Part shown: piece after piece, positions 19,275 through 27,963 of the stretch | Layout: each line of letters opens with the position of its first letter | How positions within the stretch are numbered: position 1 is the first letter of the stretch | DNA from: an uncultured Synechococcus sp. | GTDB taxonomy: Bacteria; Cyanobacteriota; Cyanobacteriia; Phormidesmidales; Phormidesmidaceae | NCBI GenBank assembly: GCA_937911865.1 | Contig: CALDSK010000023.1 | Span: 1-64,000, forward strand | Direction: 5' to 3' | DNA: 64,000 bases | The notes under the pieces: model-generated | Told to the model about the DNA's origin: nothing | The model's input: the letters and a program-made list of their open reading frames with translations, nothing else | Database searches by the model: none | Program-made: the position numbers and the translations under genes

Positions 19275-19481
19275 TTGAGAAAACTCATGTCAAAAGCAAA
19301 AAGAAAGCTGGCGAATATTTACTTAGACGATTGGGCGCTGCCGTTTTGTTTGTTCTTGACAGTTTCTGTGCTGATGTTTTTTGTCGGCGGCCTATGTGCC
19401 GACCCCGTATTGCAAGGCGACACTGTGTTGGCGGCCAGAGCCATAGAGCAACTTGATATACAGGCTATTGCCCTTGTTTAA
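19275..19481 (+). CDS. Small single-span membrane protein, unknown
   Basis: A possible 68-aa protein starting at TTG with AGGAG correctly placed 6 nt upstream; an in-frame ATG occurs at 19287. The N-terminus is Lys/Arg-rich, followed by one hydrophobic span (ALPFCLFLTVSVLMFFVGGL), then a short tail. Positive-inside topology would leave the C-terminus outside. Its last 4 bases overlap the end of the convergent sugar-dehydrogenase gene. I do not recognise a family; it could be spurious. Confidence 0.4.
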   Translation: MRKLMSKAKRKLANIYLDDWALPFCLFLTVSVLMFFVGGLCADPVLQGDTVLAARAIEQLDIQAIALV

Positions 19482-20722
19482 CCCGCATCTAGGCGAACTA
19501 AACGGCCATTGGATTCATCCGTCAGAATATAAATCTCTCCATCTGGACCCTGATTGACTTCTCGTACCCGCTGCCCAATATCAATAGCGGTTTGATTGGC
19601 GACTGTCCCCGCTTCGTCTAGTTCAATGTGTTGAACAGATTCTGAAACCAGGCCGCCCGCAAACAGATCGCCCTGCCACTGAGGCACCTGATCTCCCTGA
19701 TACACCATTAATCCAGATGGGGCGATCGCAGGTGTCCAAACCACTAGCGGATCTACCATGCCCGGGCGTGATCGCTCCGATGAAATCTCTCCACCAGAAT
19801 ACTCACGGCTATGGGTCACCAGCGGCCAGCCGTAGTTCTCTCCCGCTTCTATCTGGTTTAGCTCATCACCACCGCGAGAACCGTGCTCTGTAGCCCACAC
19901 TTGACCGGTCGCATCATCAATCGCCACCCCTTGAATGTTGCGATGCCCGTAGCTCCAAATCGTGGGGTCAGCGTTGGGCGTATCAACAAAAGGATTATCA
20001 GCAGGGGCCGAGCCATCATCATTGAGCCGTACCAGCGAGCCTAAATGACTGCTTAAGTTTTGGGCCTGGTTTCGAATTAACTCGCCTTCTAGCTCTACTG
20101 GCGGATTGCCCCCATCACCCACAGAAACGAGCAAAGTGTTGTCTGGTAGCCAAACCAGGCGAGAGCCAAAGTGTTGGGTCCCTTCTTTGGTGCGGTTCAC
20201 CTCAAAAATAACCTGCCAGTCGGACAGGGCGCTGCCATCAAACCGGGCGCGTGCGACCTGCGTCCGGTTAGCCGAGCCAGTGCCATCGGCATAGGTAAAA
20301 TACACCCACTGATTTTCGGCAAAGTTCGGATGAACAGAGACATCCATCAAGCCCCCCTGCCCTCGGCTAAACACTTCGGGCAGACCGCTCACCGGGGTCG
20401 GGTTAAGCACCCCGTCTTCGATAATGCGCAGTCGCCCTGGGCGCTCTGTCACTAGCATGGTGCCATCGGGTAGCCAGGTAAGTCCCCACGGATGCTCTAG
20501 CCCTTCTGTGAGAGTGACTGGCTGCGGCGTAGGCGCTTGCGCAAGCTGCTCAGCGGATGGGCCAGAATCTGCGTCAGGTGCGTTGGTTGGCTCAGGTGCC
20601 TCTGTCGGATCTGTCGGCGCGGTAGCAGCTGGTGTCGTCGCAGACGGCGTACAGCCTGCTAGCGTTAGACCTATCGCTAAAGCTCCGAAGATGTGAAGAG
20701 ACCTGTTTCTAACGCTTTCCAT
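19478..20722 (-). CDS. PQQ-dependent sugar dehydrogenase-like lipoprotein
   Basis: A 414-aa protein of the soluble glucose/aldose sugar dehydrogenase family (beta-propeller, PQQ-type). The signal peptide ends in the lipobox LAGC (Cys24), followed by a Thr/Pro/Ala-rich spacer to about 65. The propeller opens VTLTEGLEHPWGLTWLPDG and contains ERPGRLRI, GGLMDVSVHPNF, the GDGGNP segment and TEHGSRGGDELN, the last near metal/PQQ ligands in the family. Predicted membrane-anchored periplasmic aldose oxidation; PQQ synthesis genes are not in the window, so the cofactor source is unknown. Confidence 0.88.
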   Translation of the reverse strand: MESVRNRSLHIFGALAIGLTLAGCTPSATTPAATAPTDPTEAPEPTNAPDADSGPSAEQLAQAPTPQPVTLTEGLEHPWGLTWLPDGTMLVTERPGRLRIIEDGVLNPTPVSGLPEVFSRGQGGLMDVSVHPNFAENQWVYFTYADGTGSANRTQVARARFDGSALSDWQVIFEVNRTKEGTQHFGSRLVWLPDNTLLVSVGDGGNPPVELEGELIRNQAQNLSSHLGSLVRLNDDGSAPADNPFVDTPNADPTIWSYGHRNIQGVAIDDATGQVWATEHGSRGGDELNQIEAGENYGWPLVTHSREYSGGEISSERSRPGMVDPLVVWTPAIAPSGLMVYQGDQVPQWQGDLFAGGLVSESVQHIELDEAGTVANQTAIDIGQRVREVNQGPDGEIYILTDESNGRLVRLDAG

Positions 20723-21033
20723 AGTTAACCGAATTCAAATTGTGTAAGGCCGTAAAAACATAGCGATGTTTGGCCTACTCTTTATTTAATCGGATTTTTG
20801 TAGATTCGACACTGAACGCAAATGAACAGGGCAAACGAACGTCTCATAGTTTTATTTTCTACAAAATATAGCTTTCGAAGAGCTGTTTAAGACACTAACG
20901 AGAAGGTTACAACCTACAGCGAACAAGCAACTCTTCTGAGCAAATGCCCTAATGCATTAGGACATTTGCTATAAATCAAAATAGAATCGTTTCTTCTACT
21001 TTGCTCTGTAAATTTGCCTTACGAATTTGTTCT
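20723..21033. promoter_or_regulatory. Divergent promoter with 30-nt palindrome
   Basis: This spacer separates the divergent sugar-dehydrogenase and dioxygenase-like genes. At 20940-20969 sits a 30-nt near-perfect palindrome: 14-base arms GCAAATGCCCTAAT and ATTAGGACATTTGC with one mismatch and a 2-base centre. It could be an operator controlling one or both genes. No other motif was recognised. Confidence 0.6.
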
Positions 21034-21750
21034 ATGAACGCAGACTTACCGAATGTAGGCATCCTAGAAAAATTAGAAACCGGTCGTACGAGCCGCCGCC
21101 GTTTCCTACGGCGAGCGACCCCCTTTTTCACCACTCTGGCACTCGTAGCCTGCCGCCCATCTTCAAATTCACGCTCCCGTTCGCGCCTAGAAAATACTTC
21201 AGAAAACGCTCAAGCCCAGGCCCAAAGCCTATCACCCACGCCTACCTGCGGTGACAGCGATCTGAATGGTGACTTCAGCAGCGGCCCGACGCCTAGTCAA
21301 ACGCCTGGCCCATTTTATAGCCCCAACTCACCCCAACGTCAGTCGCTGATAGCAGCTGATACGGTGGGCACTCGGCTAATCGTGACTGGTCAGGTGCTAA
21401 CAACAGGCTGTGTGCCGCTAGCCAACAGCCTGATTGACGTTTGGCAAGCAGATGATAAAGGGCGATACGACAACACGGGAACTACGCTGCGAGGGCATCA
21501 GTTCACCGATGCTGAGGGCCGCTATTGGCTCGAAACCATCGTTCCAGGGTTGTATCCGGGACGCACTCGCCACCTGCATATCAAAGTGCAGGCTCCCGAT
21601 CGTCCGGTGCTGACCACGCAGCTTTACTTACCTCAAGAACCATTTAACGAGAGAGATTTTCTCTTTCAGCCAGAGCTATTGATGGGGATTGAAGAGACGG
21701 CTGCTGGCAAGCAGGCCCAATTTAATTTTGTGCTGGATAACTTTCGGTAG
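21034..21750 (+). CDS. Intradiol ring-cleavage dioxygenase-like lipoprotein
   Basis: A 238-aa protein with the intradiol (catechol/protocatechuate 3,4-) dioxygenase fold. The N-terminus carries a twin-arginine-type signal (SRRRFLRR) followed by a hydrophobic stretch ending in a lipobox-like LVAC (Cys40), implying Tat export of a folded iron protein. Conserved marks are TPGPFY, IDVWQADDKGRYDN (Tyr ligand) and LYPGRTRHLHIKV (Tyr, Arg, His, His). All four Fe(III) ligand positions appear present. The substrate is unknown; extracellular relatives are poorly characterised. The ATG at 21034 is preferred over an in-frame TTG at 21001. Confidence 0.8.
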   Translation: MNADLPNVGILEKLETGRTSRRRFLRRATPFFTTLALVACRPSSNSRSRSRLENTSENAQAQAQSLSPTPTCGDSDLNGDFSSGPTPSQTPGPFYSPNSPQRQSLIAADTVGTRLIVTGQVLTTGCVPLANSLIDVWQADDKGRYDNTGTTLRGHQFTDAEGRYWLETIVPGLYPGRTRHLHIKVQAPDRPVLTTQLYLPQEPFNERDFLFQPELLMGIEETAAGKQAQFNFVLDNFR

Positions 21751-21789
21751 AGCTGCATAACCAGCGCAATCGACTGCACTGTAAGATGC

Positions 21790-24435
21790 TCACTGCCAAT
21801 TTCCGACCAACACATAATTCGACCAAATATACGGCGTCGTGTAGCCATCTTCCTGCATCAACGCCAGCTGAGCCTGGCGTACGCTTTCTGCAATAGAGAT
21901 ATTCGGCTGTGATAATTTTTCGTAGAAGCGAATCATCAAGTCTGTATTTGGCGTGTCTTGAGCGATCCACAGGGTCGATAATACGCTGCGTGTTCCGGTT
22001 CTGGCCGCTAGCCCGGCAAGCCCTAGCACCGCACGACTGTCTCCTTGAGCGGTTTCACAGGCGCTGAGCACAAGCAACTCTAAGGGCTGCGCTCCGTTCT
22101 GGCTGCCTAGCTGAATTAAGTTGTTGAGCGCTGGCGCAACGATTTGTTCGTTATAAGCAACAATATAGGTCTCTTGCGGATCAGAGCTAAAGACGCCGTG
22201 GGTTTTCCAGTGAATTGCTGAAAAATCACCCGCTTGCAGCTGTTGGCGAATGTTTTCGGTTGTGAAAGATTCGTTCAAAAGCGGGTCGCTGACCTGCACA
22301 TGCTGGGCGATACCCTCTAATTCTTCACTGAGCTTGTCAATGGGTGGAAACTGAGTGTCATCAATTACCTGAGGGATTCCTACACCGCCAATTTTCACCT
22401 TTAAAGGTGAGCGAGTTGCGCTAGGTGAAAAGATTTGTAGGCGAGGGGCGATCGCAACCGCATAGCCTTTCTCAATCAAATACTGTTCTCCATCGTGCAG
22501 CACCGACATCGGAATATTGCGCAGTGCACCGTCCAACACAAACACCAGCGTTGTAACAGACGCCTGACTGAGATCTGCTTCTAAAGGACGCAGGAGCCAA
22601 TCGTAGACTTTTTGCGCATCTGCAAGGACTTCTGGCGTTCTACCTGGGATCGCTAAGTTAGTTTGTAAAGATGTCAGCGTTGCTTCGAGCGTCGCCTGGG
22701 GAACAGACGTTTCATAGTATGCGATCGCCGTAGAAGCGCCTGGCAGTTGAGCAATCATTGCAACGCGATCGCTCAACACAATCGGATAAAGCAGCGCCGT
22801 TTGCTCATCTTGCACCTGCTCAACTTGACTTACCTGAGTGAGCGCGCAGCCTAAATAATTTTCTATTTCTGCGAGCTGAAGGCGATCGACGGTTTGGATA
22901 GCTTGCGCTAGCTGTTGGGGCTGAGGCTGAGGCGTGTCAGATGTCGATAATAGCAGCTCAATGTATTGCCGATAAACGGGTTCAACATTGTCTCGAAACG
23001 AAAACTGAACCTCTGCATTCACCGCCAGCAGGTCATTGCGAACCTGTTGCAAGCTATCAACAGCCGCCTCATAAAATGAAATCGCTACTGACGGATTAGT
23101 CTGTTTTTGGTTCAGTCTCCCCAGCTGCCATTCCCAACGGTAGCGAAGCTCAGGCGCTTGAACCGTCTCTAGCGCGAACAAGGCCTGTTGGCTCAGTGAT
23201 TCGGCTTCATCCCACTGTTGGGTTTGTTCGTACACATGGCCTAGCTGCCCTAAAGCATAAGACTCTGCTCGCTTATCTTCTAGCGTTTGGGCTTGCTCAA
23301 GGGCGGCTGAGAGTCGTTGGGCGATCGCCAACGGCGTTAGCGTATCTGCGCTCGATACATCTTTCTCCCAACGCTGTGGGCTGGTCGTCTGGCCAGCTGC
23401 CATCAGCTTAAGAAGACTCTCGGCCAGGTGAATATTGGCATATACAGTTGTGCGACTCGGTGGGAGTGCATCAATCATTTGCTGCGCCATCGGCAATGTC
23501 TGAAACGCCTCTGCCGCGTCTTCTTGATCAATCCACAATCGCAGTAAGTTGAGCCGTGCTGAGAGGTTGTTATCAGTATCGATTGCCTGTTGATAGGCTC
23601 GCTGTGCTGTTTGAAGCTGTTGCTGAGCCTCAGGCGATCGCCCAGTAGCGGCCTGTCGATTAGCCATTCCCCATGCTGTATTGCCCAATTCTAAAAAGAT
23701 CAGGCTCTGGCTATTGGGTGAAGTCACCAAAGCCAAACTCTCTTGCAGTAGGCTCTGTGCCGTTTCTAAATCGCCTATTTGCCTTAGAACACTACTGAGA
23801 TGACGTAATCCTACCGCCTTCAAATCGGTGTCAGGCTGTTGCTGAATATGCTGGTATGCGTCTTGTAAAACGTGCTGTGCCTGGGCGTTTAACCCCAAAT
23901 ATTGCAGTGCCTTGGCCTGATTCATTTGTGCGATCGCCATGCCGCCAACATCTTTTGCCTGCCGATAGGCTTGTTCTGAGTCCTGCCATATTTCCAAAGC
24001 CGCCTGCGAATTTCCCTGTAGCCAACGCTGCTTACCTTGTGTATTCAATACTTTTGCGTAAATAACCGCTTGGCCTGTAGATAGCGTTCTCTCCTGTATA
24101 GAACTGATGTAATCTAGGCTATCCTTCAAGCTTTCTTCGGCTTGCAACAAATCGCCTAGCTGTTGATAGGCCAAAGCCAAATAGCTCAGAGATGATACCT
24201 GGCCCCAGCGATCGCCTTTAGCCTCAAAGCCTGCATTTGCCTGCTGCCACTGTTGAATAGCCGCCTGAAACTGCTCTGCCTTGTAAAAGGCTAGCCCTTC
24301 CCCCATCGGCTCTTGAGGCGTTTTGGTGGCTGCCATTACCGTCGGATGGTTTAGCCCAGGAGAAAGCGCTATGCCTACAGGCATAGCCACTGTTAAAACT
24401 AAGCTAATCAAGCCAATAAGCACCCATCGAACCAC
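21790..24435 (-). CDS. TPR-CHAT protein (caspase-like protease fold)
   Basis: An 881-aa protein: signal-like hydrophobic N-terminus (residues 5-25), TPR-type helical repeats from about 45 to 460 (e.g. SLSYLALAYQQLGDLLQAEESLKDSL), then a C-terminal CHAT domain from about 590. The caspase-like dyad is intact: His746 in HWKTHGVF and Cys793 in LVLSACETAQGD. Such proteins are common in filamentous cyanobacteria; a few CHAT proteins act as proteases in other bacteria, but the target here is unknown. Last gene of the cassette starting at 32304, 48 bp after the haemagglutinin-type gene, so probably part of one operon. Confidence 0.9.
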   Translation of the reverse strand: MVRWVLIGLISLVLTVAMPVGIALSPGLNHPTVMAATKTPQEPMGEGLAFYKAEQFQAAIQQWQQANAGFEAKGDRWGQVSSLSYLALAYQQLGDLLQAEESLKDSLDYISSIQERTLSTGQAVIYAKVLNTQGKQRWLQGNSQAALEIWQDSEQAYRQAKDVGGMAIAQMNQAKALQYLGLNAQAQHVLQDAYQHIQQQPDTDLKAVGLRHLSSVLRQIGDLETAQSLLQESLALVTSPNSQSLIFLELGNTAWGMANRQAATGRSPEAQQQLQTAQRAYQQAIDTDNNLSARLNLLRLWIDQEDAAEAFQTLPMAQQMIDALPPSRTTVYANIHLAESLLKLMAAGQTTSPQRWEKDVSSADTLTPLAIAQRLSAALEQAQTLEDKRAESYALGQLGHVYEQTQQWDEAESLSQQALFALETVQAPELRYRWEWQLGRLNQKQTNPSVAISFYEAAVDSLQQVRNDLLAVNAEVQFSFRDNVEPVYRQYIELLLSTSDTPQPQPQQLAQAIQTVDRLQLAEIENYLGCALTQVSQVEQVQDEQTALLYPIVLSDRVAMIAQLPGASTAIAYYETSVPQATLEATLTSLQTNLAIPGRTPEVLADAQKVYDWLLRPLEADLSQASVTTLVFVLDGALRNIPMSVLHDGEQYLIEKGYAVAIAPRLQIFSPSATRSPLKVKIGGVGIPQVIDDTQFPPIDKLSEELEGIAQHVQVSDPLLNESFTTENIRQQLQAGDFSAIHWKTHGVFSSDPQETYIVAYNEQIVAPALNNLIQLGSQNGAQPLELLVLSACETAQGDSRAVLGLAGLAARTGTRSVLSTLWIAQDTPNTDLMIRFYEKLSQPNISIAESVRQAQLALMQEDGYTTPYIWSNYVLVGNWQ

Positions 24436-24483
24436 GCCATTATCTCCCGTTTAAATATCTCTCCCGTAAATATCTCTCCCGTT
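24436..24483 (-). repeat. 15-17-bp repeats between operon genes
   Basis: Three copies of a CTCCCGT-TTAAATAT pattern fill the 48-bp gap between the haemagglutinin-type gene and the TPR-CHAT gene. Expansion here would alter spacing inside the operon. Confidence 0.65.
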
Positions 24484-27057
24484 TTAACGCCAGCATCGAC
24501 TTTGATCGCTCTCATCTCCTAGCGCTGCTGATAGCACCACTTCACCGCGAGCATTCTCGCGCCAGTTTTGCGCTTCTGTGATAGGCATTTCTGTTACGGC
24601 CAAGTCCTCAGTCTCTGGTAAGCGCAAGTCGTCTATTACGTCATCACTACCCAACACCTCTGAAAACTGTGACGAAATGCCACCTCGTCCCGATGTATAA
24701 AACGCCCCTTGCGATGCAGTTTCTCCCCCCACTTGTTCACACCCTTGCGCCAGCTGCTGTGAACTATCTAACAGCCCTGATGGAAGCGCGACCAATCCAC
24801 GATCTGGATCTACATCGGGCGTATTAACTTGAATAGTGCCATCTATCCCCAACTCAGAGCTAGCTCGAATATCGCTAAATTCGGTAGGTTCATCTCTAGG
24901 CTCTATCCCTAAAACACTCTGCGCAGTAATTGTAATATTGCCTCCTCGCCCCTCAAATGCATCGGCAACAATATCGCTATTTTCTTCAGCAACCGCTGCA
25001 ACAACACCCTCTTCCACCAAGACGGTAATATTTCCCCCATTCCCACCTGCTTGATCCATTCCTGCGATTGTTGAAATTTCACTGCCTCTGCGCAGCAATA
25101 GAACATTTTGGAGATCAAGCCTAATATTTCCACCTTGACTGCTGTCGGTTTCAGCGGCAAGCGATGCACCTGTATCTAAACTCATTGCATTGGCACTCAC
25201 GGTAATACTTCCTGCTTCTCCCTCGCCAGTAGAGCTCACGCTGACCCGTCCTCGCTCACTGATAGAAAATACCTGGCTATCGATCGTGATATTGCCACTT
25301 TGTTCTGCGGTAGCGGTACTTGCGAATAGAAAAGCGTTGTTCGTCAATGACAGATCGCGAGTCTCAATTGAGATATTTCCACCTGCTCCTTCTGAACCTG
25401 GAAACGTATTAACAAATACGCCAGAGTCGATAAATGCATTTCTAGTCGGATCATTGAACGCTACCGCATCGAACAAACCACTGCCGTCAATCAGAACGGC
25501 GTCAGTGAGATTGAGCATCACGTTGCCCGCATTACCCGTGCCACCCGTTGTATTCGTAGCTGCTATGAGTAGAGATCCATTTTTTAAGGCCAATTTGCGA
25601 CCGGTAATTCGGATATCGCCGCCGTCGCCTTGACCTGCTGCTGTTACAATCCGCGTGGGGCGAGCCTGTTCTAAAGGCGAGGTCAACCCGTCGAGCACCG
25701 CTTCGTCAGTCTGGATAACAACATCACCAGAATCGCCTACGCCAAAGGAGCGGGTTGCTAAAGACGCCCCATTGGTTAGCGCTAGTTGGGGTGTAGCGAT
25801 GGAGATATTTCCAGTTTCTCTGGGGACACCGACAAAAGTACTGTTGATTAAACTAGACGAGCTCTGAGTCAACGGATTGACGCCATCTATATTTACTGAC
25901 TCTGTGGCCGTTACATTGATGTCACCTGGCTGCCCGGCCCCCACCACAAATGAAGCTACGCTGCCGCCTTGTACTATATCCAGTTTGCCAGTCGTAATAT
26001 TAATCTCTCCGTTTGCTCCGGTAGCCGTCGATTCTAATTGAAGGCTACTGTTATCAACCACCACAGTGTCATCAGCCTGAATTGTGATGAAGCCGCTTTC
26101 TCTTACGCCCGTTGTACTCGCCCCAATGTTGGTTTCTCCCAATAGAACAGAGTCAGCAGTCAAAGAAATACCGCCTCGTCTGGTCGATGGGGTGTTGCCT
26201 GTACTCTCTCTGCCAATAAAGCTGCTTGTAGCCCTCATTACGCCGTCGCTTTGGACGAGAATATTGCCGCCCGAAAGACCGTTGGCTGAAATGCTAGAGC
26301 CGTTGAACAAGGTAAGATTGCCACCGGCTTGAAGACTGATATCACCCGCATCTGCATTATCAGCTGAGGTGGAAAGCATGCCGTCTACAAAAATATTATT
26401 GTTGGCAACAAGCTTCAGATGATTTTCGGCATTAAGCTGCCCTTGTATGGTCAAATCACTTGCTGTGAGCGTCAAATCTTGGCCGACCGCAAGATTTCCC
26501 AAGTTAATCAGAGGCGCTGAAGCGTCTTGATGGGTACCCTCTTGCAGTCCTAAATCAGTACTGACGCTGAGCAAGGGTGGAGACTGCGGATCTGTTGCGC
26601 TGAAGGTTCTGCCATTGGTAAACATCAGCCTATTGGCGGTGCTAGCTGTCAGAGATCCGTTGATATTTAGCTGTGCATCAGAACCAAAGAGAATACCGTT
26701 AGGGTTGAGTAAAAACAGATTAGTATTGCCTTGCGTTTCAACTAGGCCATCAATCGCTGAGATAGCGTCGCCCGTCACGCGACTAAAGATATTTTCAATA
26801 TCAATCGCATGATCAAAAATAGCTTGACCGTTGGTAGGCACTGAAAATTCTGTAAAACTGTGAAACAGGTTGTTATCTTGCCGCGTGCCTCCTTCAATAG
26901 TACAGAGTGTGCAGCCTGCTTCAACGCTGGAGGGAGCGGGCAAGGTATTGTCAGGCACGATTTGGGCAGGGGTGGGAAAAGAGAGCGCAACCCATCCCCC
27001 TATCGTCAAGCTAATAGCCCAATCCGCTTTCCAACGCATTCCTTTTATCCGTTCCAT
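24484..27057 (-). CDS. Filamentous haemagglutinin-type (TPS) secreted protein
   Basis: An 857-aa predicted two-partner-secretion exoprotein. The signal peptide (1-31, ending SFPTPAQ) is followed by a TPS/haemagglutination-activity domain at about 32-170 with the LFHSFTEFSV, NIFSRVTG and LFLLNPNGILFG motifs. The rest (170-780) is a repetitive beta-helix with recurring GNI-I-T and GGNI units. The C-terminal part has the GRGGISSQFSEVL segment usual in cyanobacterial members. A TpsB/FhaC-type outer-membrane pore is not encoded in the window, so the partner must be elsewhere. An alternative start is at the second ATG (MRWKADW). Confidence 0.9.
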   Translation of the reverse strand: MERIKGMRWKADWAISLTIGGWVALSFPTPAQIVPDNTLPAPSSVEAGCTLCTIEGGTRQDNNLFHSFTEFSVPTNGQAIFDHAIDIENIFSRVTGDAISAIDGLVETQGNTNLFLLNPNGILFGSDAQLNINGSLTASTANRLMFTNGRTFSATDPQSPPLLSVSTDLGLQEGTHQDASAPLINLGNLAVGQDLTLTASDLTIQGQLNAENHLKLVANNNIFVDGMLSTSADNADAGDISLQAGGNLTLFNGSSISANGLSGGNILVQSDGVMRATSSFIGRESTGNTPSTRRGGISLTADSVLLGETNIGASTTGVRESGFITIQADDTVVVDNSSLQLESTATGANGEINITTGKLDIVQGGSVASFVVGAGQPGDINVTATESVNIDGVNPLTQSSSSLINSTFVGVPRETGNISIATPQLALTNGASLATRSFGVGDSGDVVIQTDEAVLDGLTSPLEQARPTRIVTAAGQGDGGDIRITGRKLALKNGSLLIAATNTTGGTGNAGNVMLNLTDAVLIDGSGLFDAVAFNDPTRNAFIDSGVFVNTFPGSEGAGGNISIETRDLSLTNNAFLFASTATAEQSGNITIDSQVFSISERGRVSVSSTGEGEAGSITVSANAMSLDTGASLAAETDSSQGGNIRLDLQNVLLLRRGSEISTIAGMDQAGGNGGNITVLVEEGVVAAVAEENSDIVADAFEGRGGNITITAQSVLGIEPRDEPTEFSDIRASSELGIDGTIQVNTPDVDPDRGLVALPSGLLDSSQQLAQGCEQVGGETASQGAFYTSGRGGISSQFSEVLGSDDVIDDLRLPETEDLAVTEMPITEAQNWRENARGEVVLSAALGDESDQSRCWR

Positions 27058-27105
27058 AAGCTAAACTCAGAACTCTCTTGTCGCGTTTCCCAAAACACAT
27101 TTACC

Positions 27106-27885
27106 CTAATCTTCTAAAGATAGAACAGCGCCAGCAAAAGGAGCACCACCGATCTCTTCTGCATCAATAAATGTCAGCAGCCGCTGCCATTGAGCCTGTA
27201 GCTGACTATCTTGTGGAGATGTCTGTAATTGCTCGGCAGTCGTTGAGAGCGCATCGTACCAAATCTCTGGAGAGCCTGCCTGGATTTGTTGAGCACGTTC
27301 AGGAGTTAGTGCCACTCGCTGCACCGAACCGTGCAGGGTAAAGTCAGGTGAAATAATCTCCTCTGCGTCATCGGCTAGCTGAAAATACCAGCGATAGGTC
27401 TGGTTTTCTGCTAGTGCATAGGTAGGTATTTCTGGAATCGTCACGCTGACGATGCCTCGCGATTCGGAAAGCCTGAAACGCGTTCTGTAGTGTCGAATTT
27501 CTTCATTAGGCCACAGGAGTAAAGAGAATTCTCCATATTGCACCGATTCACTCCCTTCAGGCACATAAAACAAAAATGTAGGATAGGCGGCGGTTGTCAG
27601 CACCGGATTTTCAACAGGAATAAGGGCCCGTAGGCCGTCATTGAGAATGCTATGAGGCGTTTCGTCTGGGCTGAGTCCGCCACCGGGACGAGTGCCGTTA
27701 GGCGGCGGTGTATTGGGCGGGGCCGGTGGACGGCGCTCGTTGGCTACAGCGCTAGACATTGTCTGGGTATGCGCTTTTTTAAGCGCTGCGCGTTGGGTGT
27801 CGTGCTGAGGTAATCCTAGAAAAGACAGCAATAGGCTGCTGGCGATCGCACCTGTAAGCGCAATGGATAGTTTCTGAAGAATCAT
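27106..27885 (-). CDS. DUF928 domain protein
   Basis: A 259-aa exported protein. After the hydrophobic leader (about 8-27) comes a proline-rich segment (RRPPAPPNTPPPNGTRPGGG) and the DUF928 domain from about 78, including LRALIPVENPVLTTAAYPTF, a tyrosine-rich YVPEG strand and the closing ALTPERAQQIQA. The family is essentially cyanobacterial and of unknown function. It lies between the CHAT-CHASE2 gene and the haemagglutinin-type gene with gaps of 78 and 48 bp, which points to a shared periplasmic or surface role. Confidence 0.85.
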   Translation of the reverse strand: MILQKLSIALTGAIASSLLLSFLGLPQHDTQRAALKKAHTQTMSSAVANERRPPAPPNTPPPNGTRPGGGLSPDETPHSILNDGLRALIPVENPVLTTAAYPTFLFYVPEGSESVQYGEFSLLLWPNEEIRHYRTRFRLSESRGIVSVTIPEIPTYALAENQTYRWYFQLADDAEEIISPDFTLHGSVQRVALTPERAQQIQAGSPEIWYDALSTTAEQLQTSPQDSQLQAQWQRLLTFIDAEEIGGAPFAGAVLSLED

Positions 27886-27963
27886 CCTGTATTCCGAGGG
27901 GGCTGTAGGTCGTTAGACGCCTCGCTGTTTCTATCACCTGTGGGCTTAATAGCAGGTTATAGA

